From Streptomyces sindenensis (GTDB lineage Bacteria > Actinomycetota > Actinomycetes > Streptomycetales > Streptomycetaceae), in contig NZ_BMSG01000004.1 in NCBI RefSeq assembly GCF_014649035.1, positions 248,001-312,000 of the forward strand: DNA of 64,000 nt. Reading direction: 5' to 3'. A program made the translations under genes and the position numbers. Positions 54,300 to 63,702 of this stretch are shown one piece after another. The notes beneath the pieces were generated by a model, which did no database searches, was not told where the DNA came from, and saw only the letters and a list, made by a program, of their open reading frames with translations. Position 1 is the stretch's first letter; the number at the start of each line of letters is the position of its first letter.

Positions 54300-55013
54300 A
54301 TGACCAAACAGGAGCGCGCCACCCGGACCCGACAGGCGCTCATCCGCTCCGCCGCCGTCGTCTTCGAACAGCACGGTTACGCCCAGGCCAGACTGGTGCT
54401 GATCAGCTCCGGCGCAGGCGTCAGTACGGGGGCGCTGCATTTCCACTTCGAGAACAAGGCCGCGGTCGCGGAAGCCGTGGTGGCGGAGGCGTCCCACGGG
54501 CTGCGCGACATGTCCGCCGCGATCCGGCGCAGGACGGACACCGCCCTGCAGGCACTCGTCGACACCTCCCACGCCCTCGTGGACCGGCTGCGCGGGGACC
54601 CGGTGAGCCGCGCCGGATTCAGACTGAGCTGCGACGGCGAGCGGGCCGCCGCCCCGGACCTGCGGATGGAGTGGCACCACCGGGTGCGGGAACTGCTGGA
54701 CGAGGCCGCCGCCGCCGGAACACTCGCCGACGGCATCGCCCGCGAGGACGCGGCAGCCGCGACCGTCGCCGTGACGGCCGGATTCGAGGTGCTCGGCCGC
54801 CACGACGCCGATTGGCTCTCCCCGTACCGGCTCACGGGCTTCTGGCAACTGCTGCTGCCCCGGCTCGCCGCCGCGACGACCCTGCCGCTCCTGGACCCGG
54901 CCGGGACGGGTGCGGCACCGTCGCCCCGGGCTTCCGCACTCGCGGCGTTCACCGTCGGCGAGGCGGAGGAGAAGGCGGCGCCGGCGGCGGAGATGAGCGT
55001 GGAGACGACCTGA
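54300..55013 (+). CDS. second ScbR-like TetR regulator (possible pseudo-receptor)
   Basis: 237 residues from ATG 54300. The N-terminal helix-turn-helix (RSAAVVFEQHGYAQARLVLISSGAGVSTGALHFHFENKAAVAEAV) is close to ScbR/ScbR2 regulators. The C-terminal ~30 residues are Ala/Glu-rich. It may be a butyrolactone-receptor homologue that binds antibiotics or other ligands instead. It follows the reductase by 211 bp and has its own ARE-like site, which both receptors might bind. An upstream in-frame ATG at 54270 is possible; no strong ribosome site is seen for either. Confidence 0.85.
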   Translation: MTKQERATRTRQALIRSAAVVFEQHGYAQARLVLISSGAGVSTGALHFHFENKAAVAEAVVAEASHGLRDMSAAIRRRTDTALQALVDTSHALVDRLRGDPVSRAGFRLSCDGERAAAPDLRMEWHHRVRELLDEAAAAGTLADGIAREDAAAATVAVTAGFEVLGRHDADWLSPYRLTGFWQLLLPRLAAATTLPLLDPAGTGAAPSPRASALAAFTVGEAEEKAAPAAEMSVETT

Positions 55014-55361
55014 CCGGTCGGGCACCTCGAAGGCCTGGCCTGCCGTTCCCGGCCTGCCGTTCCCGGCACCGGCTCCGCCGACGGCGGTGGACTCCCCGTC
55101 ATGGCCACGCACGAGAACTACGGCCCCACCGGCTGCGGTGACGAGCTCGCCGGCAGCTACGCGACCGGTGTCGTCCGACTGCGCGGACGGCACCGGGGAC
55201 GCGGTCCGCGCGGACCGGCGTGGACCGCGTCTACGCCGCGGGCGGCCTGGCCCGGCGCGTCACCGTGCCGATACCCCTGGCCGCCGCCGTGGCCGCCGCC
55301 GGGTGTGCCATCGACCAGGACCCCGTTGCGTAACCGGCCCCGGCCGGACGGAAGCCCGCCC
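55014..55361. other. 348-bp stretch without a supported gene
   Basis: No ORF with consistent coding bias is seen. Two short segments look like coding in different frames: from 55101 (MATHENYGPTGCGDELAGS) and around 55220-55333 (a VDRVYAAGG to AGCAIDQDPVA reading ending in TAA at 55333). They are not in the same frame. It may be a decayed gene or chance. No clear terminator. Confidence 0.4.
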
Positions 55362-56300
55362 TCATCGCTCGTCGGCCGCACCCCGCACCCCGCCGCCGGT
55401 CACATCCGCCCGGCCCGCGTCGGCGCCCCAGCTCGCCAGCAGGCGCAGGGCCTGGGCCGACTCCGACCCCGGCTCCGCGTGGTAGGTCACCAGCTGCTGG
55501 TCCTCGTCGTCCGGGAGGTTCAGCGTCTCGTACGACAGGGTCAGGTCGCCGACGAGCGGATGCCGGATCAGCTTGGTGCCGTGGCCCTTCTCCTTGACGT
55601 TGTGCGTGGCCCACAGCAGCCGGAACTCCTCGCTCCGCAGAGAGAGTTCGCCCACCAGGGCCGACAACTGCGGGTCGTCGGGGTGGCACCCCGCGTACAG
55701 CCGGAGATAGCTGACCATGTCCGAGGCCTTGGAGTCCCAGTTCAGAAACAGGTCCCGGTAGGCGGGGGAGAGGAACACCAGGCGGGCCCAGTTCCGCTCG
55801 GCCGTCGGCAGCGCGGCCCAGTCGCCGAACACCGCCGCCGCCATCGGATTCCACGCGAGGATGTCGGACCGCGCCCCGGCCACGTACGCGGGGATGCCCT
55901 CCATGCTGTCGAGGAGGTACAGCAGCCCGGTCCGTACGCGCTGCGTCTTCGCCGGGCGGCGCTTCTTCTTGTGCCGGGCCGGCCGGGCCAGATGGTTCAG
56001 ATGCGCGTGCTCGGCGTCCGTGAGCCGCAGCGCACGCGCGATCGCGTCCAGCACCTCGGCCGAGACATTGCGCCCGTTGCCCTGTTCGAGACGCGTGTAG
56101 TACGCCACCGACACCCCGGCCAGCTGCGCCAGCTCCTCCCGGCGCAGACCGGGCACCCGGCGGTGCCGGCCGAACTCGGGCAGTCCCACGTCCTGCGGCT
56201 GGAGCTTGGCCCTCCGGGTGCGCAGGAACTCGCTGAGCTCCGCACGCCGGTCCAGCGGCTCGGGTACGGCGGCCTCCGGCTGATCGTCCATGGGTTCCAT
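55362..56300 (-). CDS. XRE-family regulator with MmyB-like ligand domain
   Basis: 312 residues from ATG 56300 (MEPMDDQPEA); a second ATG at 56291 is an alternative. The N-terminal HTH (LRREELAQLAGVSVAYYTRLEQGNGRNVSAEVLDAIARAL) is standard, and the C-terminal part (ILAWNPMAAAVFGDW, ERNWARLVFLSPAYRDLF, SEEFRLLWATHNV) is the MmyB ligand-binding fold. It is divergent from the alcohol dehydrogenase gene and likely regulates it. Such pairs are common in Streptomyces. Confidence 0.92.
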   Translation of the reverse strand: MEPMDDQPEAAVPEPLDRRAELSEFLRTRRAKLQPQDVGLPEFGRHRRVPGLRREELAQLAGVSVAYYTRLEQGNGRNVSAEVLDAIARALRLTDAEHAHLNHLARPARHKKKRRPAKTQRVRTGLLYLLDSMEGIPAYVAGARSDILAWNPMAAAVFGDWAALPTAERNWARLVFLSPAYRDLFLNWDSKASDMVSYLRLYAGCHPDDPQLSALVGELSLRSEEFRLLWATHNVKEKGHGTKLIRHPLVGDLTLSYETLNLPDDEDQQLVTYHAEPGSESAQALRLLASWGADAGRADVTGGGVRGAADER

Positions 56301-56453
56301 TATTCCTGCGTCGCGCGGTCGTAGGCGGCCGAGCCTGTCCCCGTCAGTGGTAGGACCACCGGTCGTAGGCAAAGCGGTGGCCTGGGTAAACGTCGGACCC
56401 GGAGCGAGGCTGGGACACGTTCCTACCGCATCACCCAGAGGAGAACCTCCGGC

Positions 56454-57494
56454 ATGACCACCGTTGCCGCCTACGCCGCTCCCCGTGCCAAGGCCCCGCT
56501 GGAGCGCACCACGATCGAGCGTCGTCCGGTGGGCGAGTTCGACATCCTGATCGACATCAAGTTCGCCGGTATCTGCCACTCCGACATCCACCAGGCCCGC
56601 GACGGCTGGGGTGAGGGCATCTTCCCGATGGTGCCCGGCCACGAGATCGCCGGGATCGTCGCCGAGACCGGCCCCGGGGTCACCCGATTCAAGGTCGGCG
56701 ACCGCGTGGGCGTCGGCTGCATGGTCGACTCCTGCGGACAGTGCGACGCCTGCCTGATGGGTCGCGAGCAGCACTGCGCCGAGGGCAACACCCAGACGTA
56801 CAACGCTCTCGACCGCAGCGGCGAGCCCACCTACGGCGGCTACTCGACGCACCTCGTCGTGACCGAGAAGTTCGCCGTCACCATCCCCGAGGGCATCGCC
56901 CTCGACGAGGCCGCGCCGCTCCTGTGCGCGGGCATCACCACCTACTCCCCCCTCAAGCGCTGGGGTGCGGGCCCCGGCAGGAAGGTCGCCGTCGTCGGTC
57001 TCGGCGGCCTCGGCCACATGGCCGTCAAGATCGCCCACGCGCTCGGCGCCGAGGTCACCGTCCTGTCCCAGTCGCTGCGGAAGAAGGACGACGGGCTGAA
57101 GCTGGGCGCCGACCAGTACTACGCGACCAGCGACCCCAAGACCTTCGAGGAGCTGGCCGGAACCTTCGACGTCGTCCTCTCCACGGTCTCGGCCCCGCTG
57201 GACTTCGGCGCCTACCTCGGCCTGCTGCGCACCGAGGGCACGCTGGTCAACGTGGGCGCCCCCGAGGAGCCGATCTCGCTGAACCTCTTCTCCCTGATCC
57301 TGGGCAACCGGTCGATCGCGGGTTCGGCGATCGGCGGTATCGCGGAGACCCAGGAGATGCTGGACTTCTGCGCCGTGCACGGGCTCGGCGCGGAGATCGA
57401 GGTGATCGAGGCGAGCCAGGTCAACGAGGCGTACGAGCGGGTTCTCGCGAGCGACGTCCGCTACCGCTTCGTGATCGACACGGCGACCATCTGA
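56454..57494 (+). CDS. zinc-dependent NAD(P) alcohol dehydrogenase (CAD type)
   Basis: 346 residues. The catalytic zinc site is CHSDIH and GHEIAG, and the structural zinc site is [15 protein letters not shown]. The Rossmann motif [20 protein letters not shown] follows. The enzyme would interconvert an aldehyde and an alcohol, with NADP(H) likely. GGAGAACC lies before ATG 56454. The divergent XRE gene probably regulates it. The substrate is not known. Confidence 0.93.
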   Translation: MTTVAAYAAPRAKAPLERTTIERRPVGEFDILIDIKFAGICHSDIHQARDGWGEGIFPMVPGHEIAGIVAETGPGVTRFKVGDRVGVGCMVDSCGQCDACLMGREQHCAEGNTQTYNALDRSGEPTYGGYSTHLVVTEKFAVTIPEGIALDEAAPLLCAGITTYSPLKRWGAGPGRKVAVVGLGGLGHMAVKIAHALGAEVTVLSQSLRKKDDGLKLGADQYYATSDPKTFEELAGTFDVVLSTVSAPLDFGAYLGLLRTEGTLVNVGAPEEPISLNLFSLILGNRSIAGSAIGGIAETQEMLDFCAVHGLGAEIEVIEASQVNEAYERVLASDVRYRFVIDTATI

Positions 57495-57523
57495 CGCCCG
57501 CCCCCTGGGGCGGCGTCAGCGCC

Positions 57524-57567
57524 GAGGGCGTCCGGCCCGAGCCCGTCAGGGCTCGCCGGACGCCCTC
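57524..57567 (+). terminator. terminator after alcohol dehydrogenase
   Basis: GAGGGCGTCCGGC (57524-57536) pairs with GCCGGACGCCCTC (57555-57567), and the loop holds an inner GAGCCC/GGGCTC stem. It starts 30 bp past the stop. Confidence 0.75.
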
Positions 57568-57698
57568 GACGCTTGACGCGTACGTTCCGCCCCCCCCGCC
57601 GAGACCCTGGCCGACGGGGAGCACGACCGCGCCGGCCGGCACGGACACGGCTCGGCGCCGATGGCGTCGATCGCCCGGCGCACACCCGGTGAAGACTC

Positions 57699-58820
57699 CT
57701 AGGACGGGGCGGGCGACCCCTCCGGCAGATCCTCGGGCCCGGACTCCGGCTCCCGCGGATCCTCCACGAGCTGTTCGCGGAGGTAGTTCCAGACCACCGC
57801 GAGCACCGCCGCCACCGGCACGGCGAGCAGGCTTCCCACCACCCCGGCCAGGCTGCCGCCCAGCGTCACCGCGAGCAGCACGACCGCCGCGTGCAGGCCG
57901 AGCCCCCGGCTCTGGATCATGGGCTGGAACACATTGCCCTCCAGTTGCTGCACCACGATGATGATCCCCAGCACGAGCAGGGCGTCCATCAGGCCGTTCG
58001 AGACCAGGGCGATGACCACCGCCACGAACCCGGCGAACAGCGCCCCCACGATCGGGACGAACGCGCAGACGAACGTCAGCACCGCCAGCGGCAGCACCAA
58101 CGGCACGTCGAGGATCCACAGACCGAGGCCGATGAAGACCGCGTCCAGCAGACCGACGAACGCCTGGGACCGGACGAACGCGCCCAGGGTCGCCCAACTG
58201 CGGGAGGCCACCTCGGGGATGTCGGTGGCGAGCCTGCCGGGAAGCTGACGGGTGAGCCACGGGAGGAAACGTGGGCCGTCCTTGAGGAAGAAGAACATCA
58301 GGAAGAGCGCCAGAACCGCCGTGACCACCCCGTTGACCACGGTGCTCACCCCGGTGACGGCGGTGGTGACCACACTGCCGACACTGTCCTGGAGCCGGTC
58401 GGTCGCACTGTCGAGGGCGCCGGTGATCTGGTCGTCGCCGATGTTCAGAGGCGGACCGGCCGCCCACTCGCGGAGTTTGTCGATGCCCGCGACCACCCGG
58501 TCGGCCAGCTCCCCGGACTGGTCCGCAACCGGCACCGCGATCAGGGCCACGATGCCCGCCCCCACGAGCAGGGCGAACACCGTCACCACCGACGCGGCCA
58601 GCGCCGGCCACCAGCCGTGCCGGCGAAGGAAGCGGGCGAGCGGCCAGGTCAGCGTCGTGAGGAACAGACCGACTATCAGCGGCCACACGACCGACCACAT
58701 CCGGCCCAGTACCCACAACGCGACGGCCGCCGCCACGAGGACCAGCAGCAGTTCTGCGGAGACCCGTGCCGACGTGCGGAGAGCGGCCGCAGTCTTTGTC
58801 GAACTCAATGGCGAAGACAT
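57699..58820 (-). CDS. AI-2E family transporter
   Basis: 373 residues. About seven membrane helices (first ELLLVLVAAAVALWVLG; last cluster LVLPLAVLTFVCAFVPIVGALFAGFVAVVIAL and DALLVLGIIIVVQQLEGNVFQPMIQSRGLGLHA). The soluble loop after helix three is typical. The family name comes from a proposed AI-2 role, but members may export other solutes or ions. The acidic C-terminus is cytoplasmic. Its 3' region is a GC-rich gap to the dehydrogenase terminator. Confidence 0.9.
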   Translation of the reverse strand: MSSPLSSTKTAAALRTSARVSAELLLVLVAAAVALWVLGRMWSVVWPLIVGLFLTTLTWPLARFLRRHGWWPALAASVVTVFALLVGAGIVALIAVPVADQSGELADRVVAGIDKLREWAAGPPLNIGDDQITGALDSATDRLQDSVGSVVTTAVTGVSTVVNGVVTAVLALFLMFFFLKDGPRFLPWLTRQLPGRLATDIPEVASRSWATLGAFVRSQAFVGLLDAVFIGLGLWILDVPLVLPLAVLTFVCAFVPIVGALFAGFVAVVIALVSNGLMDALLVLGIIIVVQQLEGNVFQPMIQSRGLGLHAAVVLLAVTLGGSLAGVVGSLLAVPVAAVLAVVWNYLREQLVEDPREPESGPEDLPEGSPAPS

Positions 58821-58885
58821 GGCGTCACCCTATGGGCTCGGCAACCCCGTTCCGGCCACCCCTATCGCCCCCCGGCCCCCGACCG

Positions 58886-61123
58886 TCAGCGCAACGCCGA
58901 CGGCAGCACCTCCCGGTGAACGATGCCGAGGCGCTGGGTGGCACGGGTGAGCGCCACATACAGATCGCTCGTGCCGAACCGGCCGGGCTCCACGACCAGC
59001 ACATGGTCGAACTCCAGTCCCTTGGCCTGACGCGGATCCAGCAGCACCACCGTCCGCGTCAGGTCCGGGGCCTCACCCGCCGTCACCCCGTGCAGCGGAG
59101 CGGCGATCTCCTCGTGGAGCGCCCGCGGCGCGATCACCGCGAGGCGCCCCTCCCGGGGCGTCAGCTCCGCGACGGCCCCGGCCACCGCGCCCGCCAGATC
59201 CTCCCCGGCATCCCGCGTCCACGGCTTCTCGCCGGTCGACCGCACCGACACGGGCGCGGTGAACGACGGGTCCCTCTCCCTCAGGACCCCGGCGGCCAGC
59301 TCCATGATCTCGGCGGGCGTACGGTAGTTGACCTCCAGCGTCACGTGCTCGAAGCGGTCGCCCACGTACGGGGCGAGAATCCGCTCCCAGGACCCGACGC
59401 CCGCCTCCTCGGAGGTCTGGGCCGGGTCGCCGACCAGGGTCATCGACCGGGTCGGCGCCCGCCGCATCAGCAGCCGCCACGCCATCGGCGACAGCTCCTG
59501 CGCCTCGTCGACGATGATGTGCCCGAACGCCCACGTACGGTCGGCGGCGGCCCGCTCGGCCGCCGTGCGGTGGTCGGCCTCCTCGTGCCGCTCCGCCATC
59601 CGCTCGGCGTCGATGATGTCGTGCGCGGCGAGCACCTCGGACTCCTCGTCCTCGAACTCGTAACTCTCCGAACCGCGCGACAGCTCCAGCACGCCCTGCG
59701 CGTAGCCGACCCGCTCCTGCCGGGCCGCCTCCGCGGCCGCCCGCTCCGCGCTGTCGTCGACCCCGAGCAGCTCGGCCGCCTCGTCGAGCAGCGGTACGTC
59801 GGCGGGGGTCCACGCCCCGGCGGCCGGCTCGCGCCGGATGGCGTCGGCGTCCTCGTCCGGTACGTACACGGGGTCGGCCAGATAGTCGGCGAGGAAGCCC
59901 TCCGGGGTGAGCGGCGGCCACAGCTCGTCCACCGCCGCGTGCACCTCCTTGCTCAGCGCGACGTCCCGGCCGAGCAGGGCCACGTCGTCGGGGCCGAGGA
60001 AGTTGGGCCCGCCGTAAGGGTCCGCGCCGATGCGTTCGACGAGTTGCGCGGTGAGCGCGTCGATGACCCGGAAGACGAAGTGCGGACGGGCGAGATTGTG
60101 CGGCAGCCGGGTGTCGCGGGCCGCCTGCCGGGCCTCGTAAGCGATCTCCCAGTCCAGGACCAGATCCCCGCCGTCCTCGTGCGGGATCACCATCGCCGCC
60201 CCGGGCTCCGGCAGCCGCTGCCGGTCGCGTACGGCCAGGGCGAGCGCCTCGGCCATCGGCTCGCCGCCCTTGACGGCGGCGGCGCGCGGGGTGTCCGTCC
60301 CCGTGGCGCGCACCCCGGGGAACAGCTCGGCCTGCGTGGCGAGCAGCACCCCGGTCTCGCCGAGCGAGGGCAGCACCTCCGCGATGTAGCGCAGGAACGC
60401 CGGGTTGGGCCCCACGATGAGCACGGCTCGCTTTGCCAGCAGCTCGCGGTGCTCGTAGAGCAGGAACGCGGCCCGGTGCAGCGCGACGGCCGTCTTGCCG
60501 GTGCCGGGGCCGCCCTCGACGACGAGGACACCGCGGTGCGGGGCCCGGATGATGCCGTCCTGTTCGGCCTGGATGGTCCGCACGATGTCGCCCATGCGTC
60601 CGGTGCGCGCGGAATTCAGCGCCGCCAGCAGCACGGCGTCGCCGTTCGGGTCCTCGAAACCGGTACGGTCGTCGTCCCCGAGATCGAGGATCTCGTCATG
60701 GAGCTCGGTGACCGTGCGGCCCTCGGTGGTGATGTGGCGGCGCCGGCGCAGACCCATCGGCGTGTGCCCCGTGGCGAGATAGAAGGGACGCGCCACCGGC
60801 GCACGCCAGTCGATCAGAACCGGCGTGTGGTCGGCGTCGTCCTCGCGGATCCCGATCCGGCCGATGTGGTGCGCGAGCCCGTCGGAGCGGTCGACGCGGC
60901 CGAAGCACAGAGATCCGTCCACCGCGTCCAGCGCCGCGAGCAGTCCCGAGCGCTCCGCGACGAGGATGTCCCGCTCCAGCCGCGCCTGCTGGCCCGTGCC
61001 GACCGGCGTCAACGCGTGCTCGACCCCCTCGGCCGCCACCCCGCGCAGTGCGTCGACCCGGGCATGGAGCCGATCGATGAATTCCTGCTCTTCCCGCAAT
61101 TCGTCGCTTTCCCGGTTTGACAA
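58886..61123 (-). CDS. helR: HelD/HelR-type RNA polymerase recycling ATPase (UvrD-like)
   Basis: 745 residues from TTG 61123 (SNRESDELREEQEFIDRLHARVDALRG). The N-terminal coiled-coil arm is followed by Walker A GGPGTGKTAVALHRAAFLLY and Walker B-like IIVDEAQELSPMAWRLLMRRA. NYRTPAEIMELAAG and the C-terminal VALTRATQRLGIVH are superfamily-1 motifs V and VI. HelD-type proteins free stalled RNA polymerase; HelR in Streptomyces also protects it from rifamycins. Which role holds cannot be read. The promoter has two adjacent inverted repeats. Confidence 0.85.
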   Translation of the reverse strand: MSNRESDELREEQEFIDRLHARVDALRGVAAEGVEHALTPVGTGQQARLERDILVAERSGLLAALDAVDGSLCFGRVDRSDGLAHHIGRIGIREDDADHTPVLIDWRAPVARPFYLATGHTPMGLRRRRHITTEGRTVTELHDEILDLGDDDRTGFEDPNGDAVLLAALNSARTGRMGDIVRTIQAEQDGIIRAPHRGVLVVEGGPGTGKTAVALHRAAFLLYEHRELLAKRAVLIVGPNPAFLRYIAEVLPSLGETGVLLATQAELFPGVRATGTDTPRAAAVKGGEPMAEALALAVRDRQRLPEPGAAMVIPHEDGGDLVLDWEIAYEARQAARDTRLPHNLARPHFVFRVIDALTAQLVERIGADPYGGPNFLGPDDVALLGRDVALSKEVHAAVDELWPPLTPEGFLADYLADPVYVPDEDADAIRREPAAGAWTPADVPLLDEAAELLGVDDSAERAAAEAARQERVGYAQGVLELSRGSESYEFEDEESEVLAAHDIIDAERMAERHEEADHRTAAERAAADRTWAFGHIIVDEAQELSPMAWRLLMRRAPTRSMTLVGDPAQTSEEAGVGSWERILAPYVGDRFEHVTLEVNYRTPAEIMELAAGVLRERDPSFTAPVSVRSTGEKPWTRDAGEDLAGAVAGAVAELTPREGRLAVIAPRALHEEIAAPLHGVTAGEAPDLTRTVVLLDPRQAKGLEFDHVLVVEPGRFGTSDLYVALTRATQRLGIVHREVLPSALR

Positions 61124-61155
61124 AACGGCTCCCCGCCAGATATATTCGTATCCAT

Positions 61156-61193
61156 AAGGCCCCCGCGTGGGGCCTTTCTGCGTGTGCGCAGAA
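61156..61193. promoter_or_regulatory. two adjoining inverted repeats upstream of helR
   Basis: AAGGCCCC-CGCGT-GGGGCCTT (61156-61176) is a perfect 8-5-8 palindrome. TTCTGCG-TGTG-CGCAGAA (61176-61193) is a perfect 7-4-7 palindrome touching it. They lie 33-70 bp before the start codon, next to an AT-rich -10-like patch. A rifamycin-associated element is expected before helR-type genes; I cannot confirm that either repeat is one. Confidence 0.55.
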
Positions 61194-61346
61194 GAATCCA
61201 ATATACGCGTGATAAACCCCCGACCGCAATAACGGTCCGGGAGCGGGAGCGGGTCGCCCCATCGTGCGGGAGCGGGGCGGCCGCCGGTCAGGGGCTTCCG
61301 GCATGCGCTCACGTCAGACCCGTCCGACACTGACGGCGGACAATAG

Positions 61347-61542
61347 ATGGCGGTGCCGCGTCCCACCGGACCGGAGAGAGTCAAAAGCAGACAGTTCGAA
61401 GCGACGGTCGACATCGGCCGTCCCGTGCAGGAAGTCTTCGCCCCCTCTCGCGGACGGCCGGCACGACCCCGAGCTCAGCTCCCGGGTCCAGCGCATCGAG
61501 AAATTCCCCTCGGGCCCCTCCGCGCCGCGAAGACGCGCCACG
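61347..61542 (+). pseudogene. frameshifted remnant of an SRPBCC family gene
   Basis: From ATG 61347 one frame reads FEATVDIGRPVQEVFA (about 61399-61446). After a short C-run (near 61443) the continuation LADGRHDPELSSRVQRIEK lies in the next frame (to about 61503). Together these form the first ~40 residues of a polyketide-cyclase/SRPBCC protein. The rest of the domain is not found in any frame. A one-base frameshift and a loss of the 3' part explain this, or it may be partly a sequencing slip at the C-run. Confidence 0.65.
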
Positions 61543-61586
61543 GCGGCTCCCCGGTCCGGAGAGCCGCCGCGAACCCGTTGCCCGCT

Positions 61587-63485
61587 TCAGCGGGTCAGGG
61601 AGAACGCCTGTGCCGAGGAACCGGAGCAGGGCTGCTGCGAGAGCCTGGCCCCGTCGGCCGTCGAGGAGTTGTCGACGGTGAGGCACTTGCCGCTGTGGCG
61701 GGCGACGAAGCGGTACTGCCCCGCGCCGCCCAGAGCCTGTGGACGCCACTGCTGGTTGACGCCGCCCACGTACGACCACAGGTGCACCCTGGTGCCGTCG
61801 GCGGTCGCCCCCGGGCCCCCGTCCACGTCCCAGGCCTTCGCGTTGTGCCGGTTCACCACCTGGTAGTGCCCGGAGTCGGTCGGCCGGAACTGCCAGCCCT
61901 GGTTGGCCCCGGTCCCGCAGGCCCACTGCTGCAGCGCGGTGCCGTCGGCCGTACCCCAGTCGGCCGCGTCGAGGCAGGCGCCGCTGTTGACGTTGCGCAC
62001 CTGGTACCAGGCGGCGGGATCGATGGACCCCACGGGCGGCTCGGTCGTTCCGCCGCTCCCGTCCCAGGTGAAGGTCGCGACGGCTCCGGCAGGCAGGGTG
62101 TACACGAGCGACCTGCCGCTGTCGGTGAGGGAGAACCGCTGTGATCCCGAAGCGGTGTTGACGACCACGGCGGCGCGGCTGCCGTCGCCGTTCTGGAAGG
62201 CGACGTTCTGCACCCCGCCGGCGCCCTGGCTGGTGGAGCCGATCCGCACCGCCCCCGCCTCGATGAACTTCGAGACGTGGCCCAGGACATAGAACTCGGC
62301 GTTACGGGTGACCCGACCGCCGTCGATCTCGACGATGCCGTTGCAGCGGTTGGTGCAGTGCCCCTGGTGGGGGCCGCCGTTCCGGTCGAGGGCGAGGTTC
62401 CAGTTGATCACCGTCTCGCCGCCGTTGCGCATGTTCTGCACGACGAGGTTCTCGGCGTGCCACTTGAGCGTGTCGCCGAACGTCGTCGCCGGGTTCGCGC
62501 TGTCCGTGCCGGAGCACTCGGTGAAGAACACCCGCTTTCCGGTGTCGGCGATCTGCTTCTGGGCGGCGGGCGCCCCGCCGTAGCAGTGGAAGGCCGCCCC
62601 GATGATCCGCCGGATGCCGCCCGTCCGGGCGAAGACGTCGAGCGGGTAGTTCGGGTGGTCCCAGTTGTGGTCGTACGCCAGGATGTTGGTCGGCAGGTTC
62701 GCGGCGGTGAGCGCCTGGTCCAGGACCCGCAGGAAGTCCGCCTGCTGGGCCGAGGTCATGCTCATCGACGGGTAACCGGTCGCGAACTCCGGCTCGTTCT
62801 GCGCCGTGAGATCGGTGAGCGTGATGCCCTCCTGGCCGTACGCCCTGATCGCCTTGACCAGGTAGTCGGCGTAGGTCTGGTAGTGCTCGGCGCGCAGACT
62901 CCCGCCGTTGAGCGAGTTGTTGGTCTTCATCCAGGCCGGAGGCGACCAGGGCGAGCCCATGAAGCGGATGGCCGGGTTGACGGCGGTGGCCTGCTTCAGG
63001 ACCGGGATGATCTGGCTCCGGTCCCGGTCGATGGAGAAGGCGCCCCGGGTGTCCTCGTACGTGTACGGGTCGGTGTTCGCGTCGAAGTCGGTGCTGCCGA
63101 GGGGCTGTCGCAGGTAGTTGAGCCCGATGCCGTCGCCCTCCGCGGAGAAGAGCGACGTCAGCAGCGAGGAGCGCTGCGCCGGGGGAAGGCCCTGGACGAG
63201 ATGGGCGGATGCGCCCGTCACGGACGCCCCCGCGCCCGTGAACTTCTGCCCCTTGCTGTTCGCGTCGATCCGGATGTCGATCGCCTGCGGGGACTCGGTG
63301 AAGGGGATGTTCCCCTCCGGGGTGAGCTTCTTGGACCCGTCGGGTGTGGTGATCCACACCCGGGCGACCGGGTCGGCCGCCCGGGCGGGGGTGACAGCAC
63401 CGTCGACACCGAGCGCGGCGACGGTCACGACGAGCGCGGCGCCTGCCGCGCGCGCTCTGAGACGCGGGGGAGTGGAGCTTGGCAT
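61587..63485 (-). CDS. GH30 secreted glycosidase with C-terminal CBM13 (ricin-type) domain
   Basis: 632 residues. The signal peptide (1-37) ends PARAA. The GH30 barrel has the acid/base Glu231 in TAQNEPE and the nucleophile Glu323 in FFTECSG. A beta-sandwich domain follows (about 415-485). After a short linker (DGSGGTTEPPVG), a ricin-type lectin with QxW-like repeats (LQQWACGTGANQGWQF; VNQQWRPQ) extends to the end. Such enzymes cleave beta-1,6-glucan, glucosylceramide or similar. The exact substrate is unknown. It is divergent from a TetR gene. Confidence 0.93.
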   Translation of the reverse strand: MPSSTPPRLRARAAGAALVVTVAALGVDGAVTPARAADPVARVWITTPDGSKKLTPEGNIPFTESPQAIDIRIDANSKGQKFTGAGASVTGASAHLVQGLPPAQRSSLLTSLFSAEGDGIGLNYLRQPLGSTDFDANTDPYTYEDTRGAFSIDRDRSQIIPVLKQATAVNPAIRFMGSPWSPPAWMKTNNSLNGGSLRAEHYQTYADYLVKAIRAYGQEGITLTDLTAQNEPEFATGYPSMSMTSAQQADFLRVLDQALTAANLPTNILAYDHNWDHPNYPLDVFARTGGIRRIIGAAFHCYGGAPAAQKQIADTGKRVFFTECSGTDSANPATTFGDTLKWHAENLVVQNMRNGGETVINWNLALDRNGGPHQGHCTNRCNGIVEIDGGRVTRNAEFYVLGHVSKFIEAGAVRIGSTSQGAGGVQNVAFQNGDGSRAAVVVNTASGSQRFSLTDSGRSLVYTLPAGAVATFTWDGSGGTTEPPVGSIDPAAWYQVRNVNSGACLDAADWGTADGTALQQWACGTGANQGWQFRPTDSGHYQVVNRHNAKAWDVDGGPGATADGTRVHLWSYVGGVNQQWRPQALGGAGQYRFVARHSGKCLTVDNSSTADGARLSQQPCSGSSAQAFSLTR

Positions 63486-63610
63486 GGTGGCGGCTCTCCT
63501 TGGGTTCGTACCTGCTGACAGGCGGCACCCCGGCGGAAGGAGGGCGCGGCGGACGCCTCGCTCCGGGCGTGCCGGTCACGAGAGGGCGGGACAACGGCAT
63601 GAAAGCACAC

Positions 63611-63626
63611 CCACTAAGTGGTTAGT
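63611..63626. promoter_or_regulatory. palindromic operator between GH30 and TetR genes
   Basis: CCACTAAGTGG (63611-63621) is a perfect palindrome, and ACTAA-GTGG-TTAGT (63613-63626) is another overlapping one. The site lies in the 217-bp divergent gap, 77 bp before the TetR start. The TetR-type regulator is the likely ligand-responsive binder. Confidence 0.6.
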
Positions 63627-63702
63627 AAGTAGTCGGCTCCGGTGTTCTCTCACGCTGTCCCGAAGATCTTCACCAGGGGCCCGGCAGGCTTAAGCTGATC
63701 CG

